From Candidatus Calescibacterium sp. (GTDB lineage: Bacteria; DRYD01): a stretch of 46,221 bases of DNA. The number at the start of each line of letters is the position of its first letter. The first letter of the stretch is position 1. Where the stretch lies: contig JANXBF010000007.1 of assembly GCA_025057615.1 (NCBI GenBank), positions 1-46,221 of the forward strand. Direction: 5' to 3'. Shown here piece after piece: positions 1 to 6,657 of this stretch. The position numbers and the translations under genes were made by a program. The notes below the pieces were generated by a model that was not told where the DNA came from, searched no databases, and saw only the letters and a program-made list of their open reading frames with translations.

Positions 1-473
1 ACATTTACCAGAAGTCTGATAAGCAATTTTTTAGATTTTCTGTCTCTTATTCGAATGTAAGGATTCTTAATACTGTTCCCAATGTTTTGGAATATTTACC
101 AAATTCACCCAAACTTTTAATACTTGCAAAGTATGGATGTAAGTTAGGAAACAATTTTTCTGCGGGATTAGAGTTAAAATATACTTCCAGAACATTGCCT
201 GATAATTACAAAATTCTGTCTGTAATTGGTGATAGTTGGGCACGAAGAGTAGATAGGGGTATTTTTGAAATACCACGGAGTATAAAACCTTTTTTATTGG
301 CAAATTTGACGTTGAAATATTACTTTGATGATAAAAATTATATGACTTTGTATATCTATAATCTTTTTAACGAAAAATATTATTATCCCATAAGTCTCAT
401 AAATTCCAGACCTATTTATAGTTACCCTGGCTTTAGGAGAAGTATATATCTAGGAATAAACTATACATTCTAA
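1..473 (+). CDS. TonB-dependent receptor, C-terminal part of the barrel (5' partial)
   Basis: The frame is open from the window edge (first full codon at position 3) to a TAA at 471-473, so only the C-terminal ~156 residues are visible. The sequence alternates polar and aromatic residues like outer-membrane beta-strands (for example NLTLKYYFDDKNYMTLYIYN). Near the end it has the layout typical of TonB-dependent receptors: NLFNEKYYYP, then a segment with YPGFRRSIYLG, and a last strand ending in the aromatic residue F. Such receptors import siderophores, vitamin B12 or sugars across the outer membrane using TonB energy. The plug domain and TonB box lie outside the window, so the substrate cannot be inferred. 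Another outer-membrane barrel family is possible, but the FNEKYY and P-G-R pattern favours a TonB receptor. Confidence 0.75.
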   Translation, partial: IYQKSDKQFFRFSVSYSNVRILNTVPNVLEYLPNSPKLLILAKYGCKLGNNFSAGLELKYTSRTLPDNYKILSVIGDSWARRVDRGIFEIPRSIKPFLLANLTLKYYFDDKNYMTLYIYNLFNEKYYYPISLINSRPIYSYPGFRRSIYLGINYTF

Positions 474-477
474 AATA

Positions 478-745
478 TGTTAATACAAAAAGTTACTGAA
501 GTGTCACTGCAAAAAGCTCCTGGGAAGGGAGGAGTGTTTCTCCTTTATTTAACGTTTTTAATGATATTATTCTTTATGCTTTGGGAAATGAAAATTCAAT
601 GGTTGGTTCTGTTGAAGGAGTAATATCTTCCTCTCTTGGTGATTCCTTATCTATAATGGCTGGTGGTTCTGTAGGTATGGCAATTGGCACGGCTAGTAAC
701 ATTCTGTGTATGGCTAGTTCATATAGGCAGGGGACTAGATTCTGA
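478..745 (+). pseudogene. Small reading frame, apparently frameshifted; unknown function
   Basis: This fills most of the 317-bp space between the receptor and the convergent operon. Positions 500-745 are open in one frame and end in TGA at 743-745. They encode a Gly/Ala/Ser-rich tail (MAGGSVGMAIGTASNILCMA, then SSYRQGTRF) with codon choice like the real genes nearby. That frame is closed upstream by a TGA at 497-499 and has no ATG before position 599. The only upstream ATG (478) opens another frame reading MLIQKVTEVSLQKAPGKGG. Joining the two needs a one-base shift, most simply at the purine run near 521-534 (gggaagggagga). I see no Shine-Dalgarno sequence. It could be a decayed small gene, a sequencing error or, less likely, programmed frameshifting. 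I do not recognise the family. Confidence 0.4.
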
Positions 746-790
746 TTAGAAGTTATAGTTAAGTTGTTATATTGGTTGATAGTATTATTT

Positions 791-1621
791 TCAAATTTCT
801 ATTATATTTAATTTGGGGTAAAGTATTTTTATTTCTTTTTTTATATTTTTTGTATCCAATGTATTTTTCATGAGTTCTGCATTAAATGAATTAACTACGA
901 TTGAATATTTATGAGGCTTATTTTTCACAAAAATTTTATATTCTTTCATTATTTTGGGTATAGATTCATAATCTATTATTATTTTACCTAAGTTTTCAAG
1001 AACGTAAACTTGAGATTGTTGTAGGTTATTTATGTTAGATTTGTTCAATGATGATAATAGATTTATTTCTTTGTTCATAATAGTTTCTTTGTTAAATATG
1101 GGTATTTCAAACATTTCTACTATTCCTATTATTGTATCTATTATTTTTTGTGGATTTGTTGAGAATGTTGGTCCTATGATAAAGAATATTTCATTAGCGA
1201 AGGATAGAGATATTCTTCTGTCTGCTGCTCCATCTATTATTATTTCTTTTATATTTTTGAGTTCTTTTGTTGTTTTTTGTAAGAAAGTTTGGAATTGTTT
1301 AGTTGATGATGGACCTGCAATTTGAACAATATCGTTATCCAGCATTTTGTATACTTCTAATTGTCCCAAGAATTGGTTTTCTATTGGTAATTCGAGAATT
1401 TTTATAGATTTTGTAGGTTTCAGCTTACTGTATGTGCAAACAAAATTATCTTTTTTTACAAGTATCGATGGTTTTTTTATTCCGAAGATATGGTCTACAG
1501 CTTCTCCGTCCCATCCTATACTTGTTATAATATAGTTATCTTTTTTTTCAATATATCTATTTAGGAAAGTTGTTTTTCCAACGTTTTTTGATAGACCTAT
1601 GAAAGCTGTTATTTCAAACAT
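791..1621 (-). CDS. P-loop NTPase resembling aminomutase-reactivating proteins (KamB-like)
   Basis: The protein has 276 residues. A Walker A motif lies at the very N-terminus (GLSKNVGKTT, residues 9-18). It is followed by TSIGWDGEAVD, a KPSILV segment, VQIAGPSS in the middle and IIIDGAADRR about two thirds along. From memory, this order (SIGxDGExxD, KP, QIAGP, VDGAxxR) matches the NTPase encoded beside lysine 5,6-aminomutase and annotated as reactivase subunit KamB. That assignment is inference and no aminomutase is in view. It is the last gene of a (-) operon, one base after the 199-residue helical protein. Neighbours are a radical SAM enzyme and a membrane protease, so a role as an enzyme-reactivating or metallo-chaperone NTPase is possible but unproven. 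Confidence 0.5.
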   Translation of the reverse strand: MFEITAFIGLSKNVGKTTFLNRYIEKKDNYIITSIGWDGEAVDHIFGIKKPSILVKKDNFVCTYSKLKPTKSIKILELPIENQFLGQLEVYKMLDNDIVQIAGPSSTKQFQTFLQKTTKELKNIKEIIIDGAADRRISLSFANEIFFIIGPTFSTNPQKIIDTIIGIVEMFEIPIFNKETIMNKEINLLSSLNKSNINNLQQSQVYVLENLGKIIIDYESIPKIMKEYKIFVKNKPHKYSIVVNSFNAELMKNTLDTKNIKKEIKILYPKLNIIEI

Positions 1622-1622
1622 T

Positions 1623-2222
1623 TCACTGTTCTAATAGTTTTTCTACATTTTCGGAATATTCAGGTGGTATTAGTTTTTGTATCTGTGAAAAATAGAATAC
1701 CACTAATGGAAGGTTTTCTTTTATTTCTTCTAAAAGCGAGAGATTATTATTAAATATAATTTCATGTAACTTTTGTAGTATATTATAGTATGTTTTGAAT
1801 GCTTCTCCAAACATTATATCTACAAATGTTTTAAATACTATATCTTCGTCTTCTAGAGTCAAAATAGTTGAGACTATTTCTGCATTCATTAGCAATTTAT
1901 TCATTTCTGTTTTATAGAATTCATAAAGTTCTTCTTTGGTAACCATATTTTTTTTTATACTTTCTATGAGTGTTTCCCAGAATTTGTAAAAATTGGTGTT
2001 TTTTACTTCTTCAAAGATTATTTTGAGTTCCAGTGTTTTTATTTGTAGCAGTTTTTTGTATATTTCTTTTTCGTTATTTTCTTCTAAATTTTTGTTTATT
2101 TCCTCTATTATTGTTTTTGCTTCTTTTATTGAGTTTTGTAGTTCTTGGTTTACTTCTTGTTTTTCTAGTCTTTCTATTAATGTTTGTATATCTTGAAGTA
2201 TTATATATATTGTTTCTTTCAT
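1623..2222 (-). CDS. Helical, charged protein of unknown function
   Basis: This 199-residue protein is rich in Glu, Lys, Ile and Leu, with heptad-like runs (residues ~1-75) suggesting coiled coil. There is no signal peptide, no membrane segment and no Cys. The second half keeps long amphipathic helices with a few aromatics and ends near IQKLIPPEY. I recognise no family. Its ATG shares one base with the stop of the radical SAM gene upstream (TAATG at 2220-2224) and it ends one base before the KamB-like NTPase. It is therefore almost certainly translated with both. A scaffold or partner role for the NTPase or the radical SAM enzyme is conceivable, but nothing in the sequence shows it. Confidence 0.8.
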   Translation of the reverse strand: MKETIYIILQDIQTLIERLEKQEVNQELQNSIKEAKTIIEEINKNLEENNEKEIYKKLLQIKTLELKIIFEEVKNTNFYKFWETLIESIKKNMVTKEELYEFYKTEMNKLLMNAEIVSTILTLEDEDIVFKTFVDIMFGEAFKTYYNILQKLHEIIFNNNLSLLEEIKENLPLVVFYFSQIQKLIPPEYSENVEKLLEQ

Positions 2223-3517
2223 TATTGTATGTTACAGATTGGATCTTTGTATCCGAGTTTTTGGTATTTATCAAAAGATCTGAATATGCATCCTCCTCTG
2301 CATTCTGTTATGTATGTACAGTTCTGGCATTTAATGTCCTGATCTATTTTATTTATTTCCTTTTTTGCATTTTCTTTCCATATTTCTTTCAGTGTTTTTT
2401 CTTTTATGTTTCCTAAGGAGAACTTGTCTTTATACTTTAAGAACATTCCTGATGGTAATATATCTCCCAGTGCTGACAGGTAGGCGGTGGTTTTAGCGCA
2501 TCCGCATCCGAAGCTTTCGTATAACCCATTTTTCCCGAATTTCATTGGTATTCCAAAAAATTCCACATCTATTTTGGTTCTTTCTTTCATGTTAGAAATT
2601 ATTCTAACTATTTTTTCTATTTCTTGATTTGAAAGCAGTAATTCAGGATATTCTTCTGCTCTACCTACATTATATATGGGATAAAATGTTATACCATTTG
2701 CATTGAACTGTTCAGCAAAACTTAAAAAATTCGGTAAATATGTGTAGTTGTATTTATTTAAAACAAAAGAAAACCTTACATAGCATTTGTTATACTTTTT
2801 ATATTCATTTATTAATAACAGATTTTTTTTTAGTGTTTCAAATATGTTTTTACCTCTTATGTTATTATATTCTTTTGCATTTACAGCTTCTATAGATATT
2901 TTAAATTCCTGAATATTTATATTTTCTTGTAGAAATTTTTCTATGTCTGGAAATATCAATGAGGTTGATATGGAGATGTTCATTTTGTTTTGATCTGCTT
3001 TTTTGAGTATTTCTATGAATTCTTTTTTGAGGAATGGTTCTCCTCCTCCAAATGATACGTAGAATATACCATTGTTTTTGAGTTCATCTAAAAAATCCAG
3101 TATTTTTTGAGTTGATAATTCTTGGTTTAGTTCTTCATTAGTTTTTTTACCTGATTTTGAGAAACAGTGTTTGCATTTTAGTAAACATTCGTAAGTCAGT
3201 GCTATATGGAATTTTAGGGGAGAGGAAATGAATCTATTATTTAGATAAAATTCGAGGTTTTCATTACTTAATATTTCCACATTTGAAGAGTAGTTGTTAT
3301 CAATTATTTCTATTGATTGTATTAACTGTATAAAGCTTTTGAAATTTAGGTAGCTAAATCTGTGTGAAAAATATTTGTAATATAGATTATCAATATCTAT
3401 GTTTGGTTTTATATTGAGTATTATATTTGTTCCGTCTTGATCTATGGGTATGTACTCTCTTCTTTGTGTATCATATATTAGACTTCCGAAATACTCTATT
3501 CTTCCTATGAATCTCAT
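2222..3517 (-). CDS. Radical SAM/SPASM enzyme with an N-terminal PqqD-like region
   Basis: The 431-residue protein has the radical SAM cluster motif CLLKCKHC at residues 111-118 (CxxxCxxC) and FGGGEPF shortly after, the SAM-binding GGE segment. The C-terminal SPASM region holds Cys338 and Cys340, then CQNCTYITECRGGC (Cys397, 400, 406, 410) and Cys428, enough for auxiliary iron-sulfur clusters. Such enzymes modify peptides or proteins (PqqE, AlbA, anaerobic sulfatase-maturase types) or cofactor precursors. The first ~100 residues form a separate small domain resembling the PqqD/RRE peptide-binding fold by length and position, though similarity is weak. The gene overlaps the protease gene upstream by four bases (ATGA) and the helical-protein gene downstream by one. 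No precursor peptide is obvious nearby, so the substrate is unknown. Confidence 0.88.
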   Translation of the reverse strand: MRFIGRIEYFGSLIYDTQRREYIPIDQDGTNIILNIKPNIDIDNLYYKYFSHRFSYLNFKSFIQLIQSIEIIDNNYSSNVEILSNENLEFYLNNRFISSPLKFHIALTYECLLKCKHCFSKSGKKTNEELNQELSTQKILDFLDELKNNGIFYVSFGGGEPFLKKEFIEILKKADQNKMNISISTSLIFPDIEKFLQENINIQEFKISIEAVNAKEYNNIRGKNIFETLKKNLLLINEYKKYNKCYVRFSFVLNKYNYTYLPNFLSFAEQFNANGITFYPIYNVGRAEEYPELLLSNQEIEKIVRIISNMKERTKIDVEFFGIPMKFGKNGLYESFGCGCAKTTAYLSALGDILPSGMFLKYKDKFSLGNIKEKTLKEIWKENAKKEINKIDQDIKCQNCTYITECRGGCIFRSFDKYQKLGYKDPICNIQ

Positions 3518-4863
3518 TGTTTTTTATCTATTATTAGTATTAGATTTTCTACTTTTTTAATTTCAATTTCTTCGTTGTTTTCGAATTTTGTGTTTGGGTT
3601 TAGGGGAATGGCTTCCCATAAAACTCCATCTAAATTAACTATAAGTTTATCCCCTTGTATTTTTACAATCCTTCCTATTTTACCTATTTGTTCTATTGAG
3701 GAATATTTTCTTACTGATAATACTGCGTATAGTATATAACTGAATAATCCCAATATTGTTAAAGATGCTAGAGTTATTGTACCTATTGGTAAAGGATGAT
3801 AAATATTAACATTTTTGAATAATATTATTGATCCTAATATGAAAGTTATTAATCCCAAAAATGTTAAGATACCATAAGACTGAAACTTGAGTTCAAGTAG
3901 CATAAGGATAAAGGAGAATATTATGAATATTATACCGAGAATATTTGCTGATATTATGCCTAATCCAAATAGTCCTAAACTCAAACATATGATACCGACA
4001 ATTAAGGGAACCAGACTTCCTGGATGGTTTAGTTCTATTATTATTGCCCAGAAGCCTATTGTTAGTAAAAAATAGGCTATTGATGGATTTGCAATGAATA
4101 GAAAGAAACTTTCTATAAGGTTGGGATTTTCTCTTGTATATTCTATTTTTTTAAAATTTCTCAATGTAATTTCGGTCATTGTGTCAAGTATTATTGGTTT
4201 ATTTTTTATTTTTTCAAATATTTCATTGGGTTCTTGAGCTATCAGATCTATGATATTTTTATTGAGTGACTCTTTTTCGGTATATGATGTTGCATTTACA
4301 ACAGTTTCTTTAACAGCTTCATAGTTTTTGTTTCTTTTTTGACATAGATTTCTTGTGAAAGCTAATAGATCTTGAATGATCTTATTTTGTAGAGTTGGAT
4401 CTTGAACTAAGGGTGTTGATGCACCGGTGTTCGTTGATTCCGACATTACTGACACATGTCCTGCTATTAAGATGAACATTGCTGCTGATGCAGCTCTACT
4501 CCCTTTGGGATAAACATATGTTATTACTGGGTGGCTGGAATTGAAAAATACTTTTATAATTTCCATCATTGAATTTAGTAATCCACCTTCACTGTCTATC
4601 GTTATCATTATGAAATCAATATCTTTATTTTTGTATTTGTTGAATTTATTATTGAGGTACCATGAAGTTGCTGGTGTTATTGGTCCTGATATTTCTAATA
4701 CTAATACTTTTATTGTGTCTTTCTCTATTTTTTTATGTTGTAATGGTAATGTTGGTTTATATTGGGGAGTATTTGTTGTTATTTTTGAAAATGTTATACC
4801 TAAAAAAAAGAATGCGTATAGCAATAACGTTATGTATAAAAGGAAGTAGCTTTTTTGAGGCAT
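3514..4863 (-). CDS. nfeD: NfeD/ClpP-type membrane serine protease
   Basis: The protein is 449 residues long. An N-terminal membrane anchor or signal (residues ~7-26) is followed by a ClpP-like domain (~50-215). Its signatures are ITIDSEGGLLNSMM, corresponding to the oxyanion Gly region, and GSRAASAAMFI containing the likely nucleophile Ser126; STNTGASTPL follows. The middle (~245-370) has four to five hydrophobic helices. The C-terminus (~390-445) is a small NfeD OB-fold domain (KIGRIVKIQGDKLIVNLDG). In the archaeal homologue this family cleaves membrane-protein C-termini such as stomatin, and bacterial members are tied to membrane quality control. No stomatin gene is adjacent here; the flanking genes are ruvC and a radical SAM enzyme. 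Overlap with the downstream gene implies translational coupling. Confidence 0.9.
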   Translation of the reverse strand: MPQKSYFLLYITLLLYAFFFLGITFSKITTNTPQYKPTLPLQHKKIEKDTIKVLVLEISGPITPATSWYLNNKFNKYKNKDIDFIMITIDSEGGLLNSMMEIIKVFFNSSHPVITYVYPKGSRAASAAMFILIAGHVSVMSESTNTGASTPLVQDPTLQNKIIQDLLAFTRNLCQKRNKNYEAVKETVVNATSYTEKESLNKNIIDLIAQEPNEIFEKIKNKPIILDTMTEITLRNFKKIEYTRENPNLIESFFLFIANPSIAYFLLTIGFWAIIIELNHPGSLVPLIVGIICLSLGLFGLGIISANILGIIFIIFSFILMLLELKFQSYGILTFLGLITFILGSIILFKNVNIYHPLPIGTITLASLTILGLFSYILYAVLSVRKYSSIEQIGKIGRIVKIQGDKLIVNLDGVLWEAIPLNPNTKFENNEEIEIKKVENLILIIDKKQ

Positions 4864-4864
4864 A

Positions 4865-5398
4865 TCACTTAGGATTAAGTTTTATAAATGATAAAGCTAT
4901 GGCTATTGCATCTGTTATATCATCAATAATTTGTTTTTTTTCTATTTGTCCATTGAATTTACAAAGTATTTCTTGTTGAATTTCTTTTTTGTTTGCATTT
5001 CCTTTATTTGCTATTACTTTTTTTACCTGTGTTGGATTAATCAGAAATAGAGGGGTATTGAGTTGAGTGCAGGCAAGGTTTATTACTCCTATTGCTTGAC
5101 TTACTTCAAAAGCAGTTTTTCTATTTAAATAGTAATATAGTCTTTCTATGACCACTGTTTGTGGTTTATATTTTTTTATTAGTTTTTTTGTGTATTCATA
5201 TATTTGTTTTATTCTTAGGTTATGTTGCTGAGAGTTAACTGGCATTAAGCCATATTTGATTATTTTGGTTTTTTGTTTCTTTTGGTTTTCAAGGATTGCG
5301 AATCCCACTCTTGTTGTTCCTGCATCTATACCTAGGATTTTTTGAGATGGAGATTTTCGATTTAGGTTATTGCTGTTTGACTTTTCTCTAAGCTTCAT
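4865..5398 (-). CDS. ruvC: Crossover junction endodeoxyribonuclease RuvC
   Basis: RuvC resolves Holliday junctions as a dimer in homologous recombination. Counting from the ATG at 5398 (177 residues), the acidic catalytic set is visible: Asp25 in ILGIDAGTTRVG, Glu85 in VVIERLYY, and Asp160/Asp163 in DDITDAIAIAL. A longer form from a TTG at 5425 is possible. I prefer the ATG because RuvC normally starts close to the first catalytic Asp and even this form has ~20 extra residues. The ATG overlaps the preceding coiled-coil gene by 11 bases, and the stop is one base before nfeD. ruvA and ruvB are not in the window. Confidence 0.92.
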   Translation of the reverse strand: MKLREKSNSNNLNRKSPSQKILGIDAGTTRVGFAILENQKKQKTKIIKYGLMPVNSQQHNLRIKQIYEYTKKLIKKYKPQTVVIERLYYYLNRKTAFEVSQAIGVINLACTQLNTPLFLINPTQVKKVIANKGNANKKEIQQEILCKFNGQIEKKQIIDDITDAIAIALSFIKLNPK

Positions 5399-5843
5399 AT
5401 TCTTTATAATTAATGATTTCTTCAAGTTTTTTGTTAATTTCTTTTATTTCTTCCAATTTTATGACTCCTGAATTTATTTTTTCTCTTACTTGTTCTAATA
5501 TTTCTTTTTTGAGTGTTTCAATATACTCTATGAAACTATAGGCTATGTTTATAAAATGTTCATGGATATCTATTGCTGAATCATGAATGGATAACAAAAC
5601 GTTTTTCACTTCTGCACTTATTTCAGAATTATTTTCATCTTCTTCTCTTTTTTTTAATGTTTCTTCTAACATTTCTTGGATTTGTTCAATATCGGTTTCT
5701 ATTCCTTTTTTTAGTTCATCCAATTTGTATTTTTCTTTTAATTCTGTTATATTTTGATTGTTTTCTATTTCCTCTGAAAAGTTTTTTAAATACTTGAGAA
5801 TATTGTTAAAATGTTCTATTATTGATATTCCTTGTTTTGACAT
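5388..5843 (-). CDS. Coiled-coil protein of unknown function, first gene of the (-) operon
   Basis: This 151-residue, strongly charged protein is rich in Glu, Lys and Ile with long predicted helices (residues ~15-75 and ~105-148). It has no signal peptide, membrane segment or Cys. A short middle stretch has three His (SIHDSAIDIHEHF), which could be structural or metal-binding. An AAGG sequence about seven bases before the ATG can serve as ribosome-binding site. It overlaps ruvC by 11 bases and so is the likely promoter-proximal gene of the six-gene unit running down to 791. I do not recognise the family. The high Glu/Lys coiled-coil character is shared with the 199-residue protein later in the operon. 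Confidence 0.75.
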   Translation of the reverse strand: MSKQGISIIEHFNNILKYLKNFSEEIENNQNITELKEKYKLDELKKGIETDIEQIQEMLEETLKKREEDENNSEISAEVKNVLLSIHDSAIDIHEHFINIAYSFIEYIETLKKEILEQVREKINSGVIKLEEIKEINKKLEEIINYKEYEA

Positions 5844-6228
5844 TTTGATAACCTTATTTATCTATCATTTTATTATCATTTTATTATTTATCAACAGTGG
5901 TTAATAGTAGTTTTTTAGATTAATTGAATAAGTCCTTCATAAAAAAGTATAGGAAATACGTTGTTATTTTTGATAATTTTAATTTTTATTGATAAAGAGC
6001 AATATTTTTGAAGAAATTTTAAACCCTTGTTAATATTGTAAAAAAAGTGTTTTCGGAAAGTCTTGAAAATACTAGAATTAAGAAGATGATTTTTCAAAAA
6101 ATAAAATTTTATGTGGTTAAAATATATTTGATTGTCATTTTTTTTATTTTTCAAAGAGGAAAGTTTTTCGATTTATGTAATTAGTATATTGTAAATTAAA
6201 GTACTACATCACAGGAGGTGAAAGATAG
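5844..6228 (-). other. AT-rich divergent intergenic region with a short tandem repeat
   Basis: This 385-bp space separates the (-) ruvC/radical SAM operon from the HU gene and must hold the promoters of both. It is extremely AT-rich. A perfect tandem repeat of ATCATTTTATT lies at 5864-5885, about 20 bases upstream of the (-) operon start, followed by TTATCAACA (one mismatch from a DnaA box). On the HU side a TATATT (6185-6190) could be a -10 box, but no convincing -35 is visible. A 79-codon (-) frame at 5915-6154 looks like chance. No RNA gene was recognised. Confidence 0.5.
6213..6221 (+). promoter_or_regulatory. Strong Shine-Dalgarno sequence of the HU gene
   Basis: AGGAGGTGA lies seven bases before the ATG at 6229. 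It is one of the few near-perfect Shine-Dalgarno sequences in the window and fits a highly expressed DNA-binding protein. Confidence 0.85.
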
Positions 6229-6546
6229 ATGCCAAAAGCAAAGACGACACCTAAAATGGTCAGCAAGAAGGAATTAGTAGAGTCCATGGTAAAGTGGGTA
6301 GAGAAAAATAAGGGAATGCAAGTAACCAAGAAAGAAACTGAAGTTATACTAAAAGCCTTCTTGGAAACAGTAGTGGAATTCTTGAAAAAAGGAACAAAAG
6401 TTCAATTGGTTCCATATGGAAGTTGGGAAGTAAGACACAGATCATCAAGAAAAGGAAGAAACCCAAGAACTGGCCAAGAAATAAATATACCAGCAAGAAA
6501 AGTCCCTGTTTTCAAAGTTGGTAAGAGAATGAAAGAAGCTGTCTAA
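6229..6546 (+). CDS. hup: HU-family histone-like DNA-binding protein
   Basis: The 105-residue protein has the HU fold. The helical dimerisation half (VSKKELVESMVKWVEKN, residues ~11-28) is followed by the YGSWEVRHRSSRKGRNPRTG stretch. That carries the DNA-contacting beta-arm, with the conserved RNP, and the protein ends IPARKVPVFKVGKRMKEAV. HU bends and compacts DNA and supports replication, recombination and transcription. An extra basic N-terminal stretch (MPKAKTTPKM) precedes the usual start. The gene stands alone, with its own strong ribosome-binding site and terminator. Codon use differs visibly from the neighbours (more AAG, GGA and AGA, and fewer T-ending codons), consistent with high expression. 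Confidence 0.95.
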   Translation: MPKAKTTPKMVSKKELVESMVKWVEKNKGMQVTKKETEVILKAFLETVVEFLKKGTKVQLVPYGSWEVRHRSSRKGRNPRTGQEINIPARKVPVFKVGKRMKEAV

Positions 6547-6571
6547 GATTTGTAATACTATATTTTGCTTT

Positions 6572-6606
6572 AAAGGGAGGATTAGTATCCTCCCTTTTAT
6601 TTTTTG
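6572..6606 (+). terminator. Rho-independent terminator after the HU gene
   Basis: A perfect 11-bp stem (AAAGGGAGGAT at 6572-6582 with ATCCTCCCTTT at 6587-6597) encloses a four-base loop and is followed by a T-rich tract. It lies 26 bases after the HU stop and makes the HU gene monocistronic. Confidence 0.92.
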
Positions 6607-6644
6607 TTAAAAATTAACAAAGAAAATGAAAATCTGTAAGTTTA

Positions 6645-6650
6645 TATAAT
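6645..6650 (+). promoter_or_regulatory. Candidate -10 box just upstream of the ABC exporter start
   Basis: A perfect TATAAT sits eight bases before the TTG start at 6658. Transcription would then begin at or next to the start codon, giving a leaderless or nearly leaderless mRNA. No good -35 is seen at the normal distance (TTAACA at 6614-6619 is too far). AT-rich sequence makes chance matches common. Confidence 0.35.
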
Positions 6651-6657
6651 TATATAT

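Noticed and set aside
474-790. tRNA or small RNA gene in the first gap
   Set aside because: No cloverleaf or TψC-like sequence was found; the codon-like pattern suggests protein-coding remains.
2033-2416. Long (+) frame of 127 codons antisense to the helical protein and radical SAM genes
   Set aside because: Phe/Leu/Val-rich shadow of AT-rich coiled-coil coding on the other strand; the (-) genes have clear motifs and coupling.
5881-5900. TTATCAACA as a DnaA box, possible replication origin
   Set aside because: Only one imperfect box and no dnaA/dnaN/gyrB neighbours; not enough for an origin.
5915-6154. 79-codon (-) reading frame in the HU upstream region
   Set aside because: Rich in Asn, Lys, Phe and Ile as expected of random AT-rich DNA; no ribosome-binding site and no recognisable motif.
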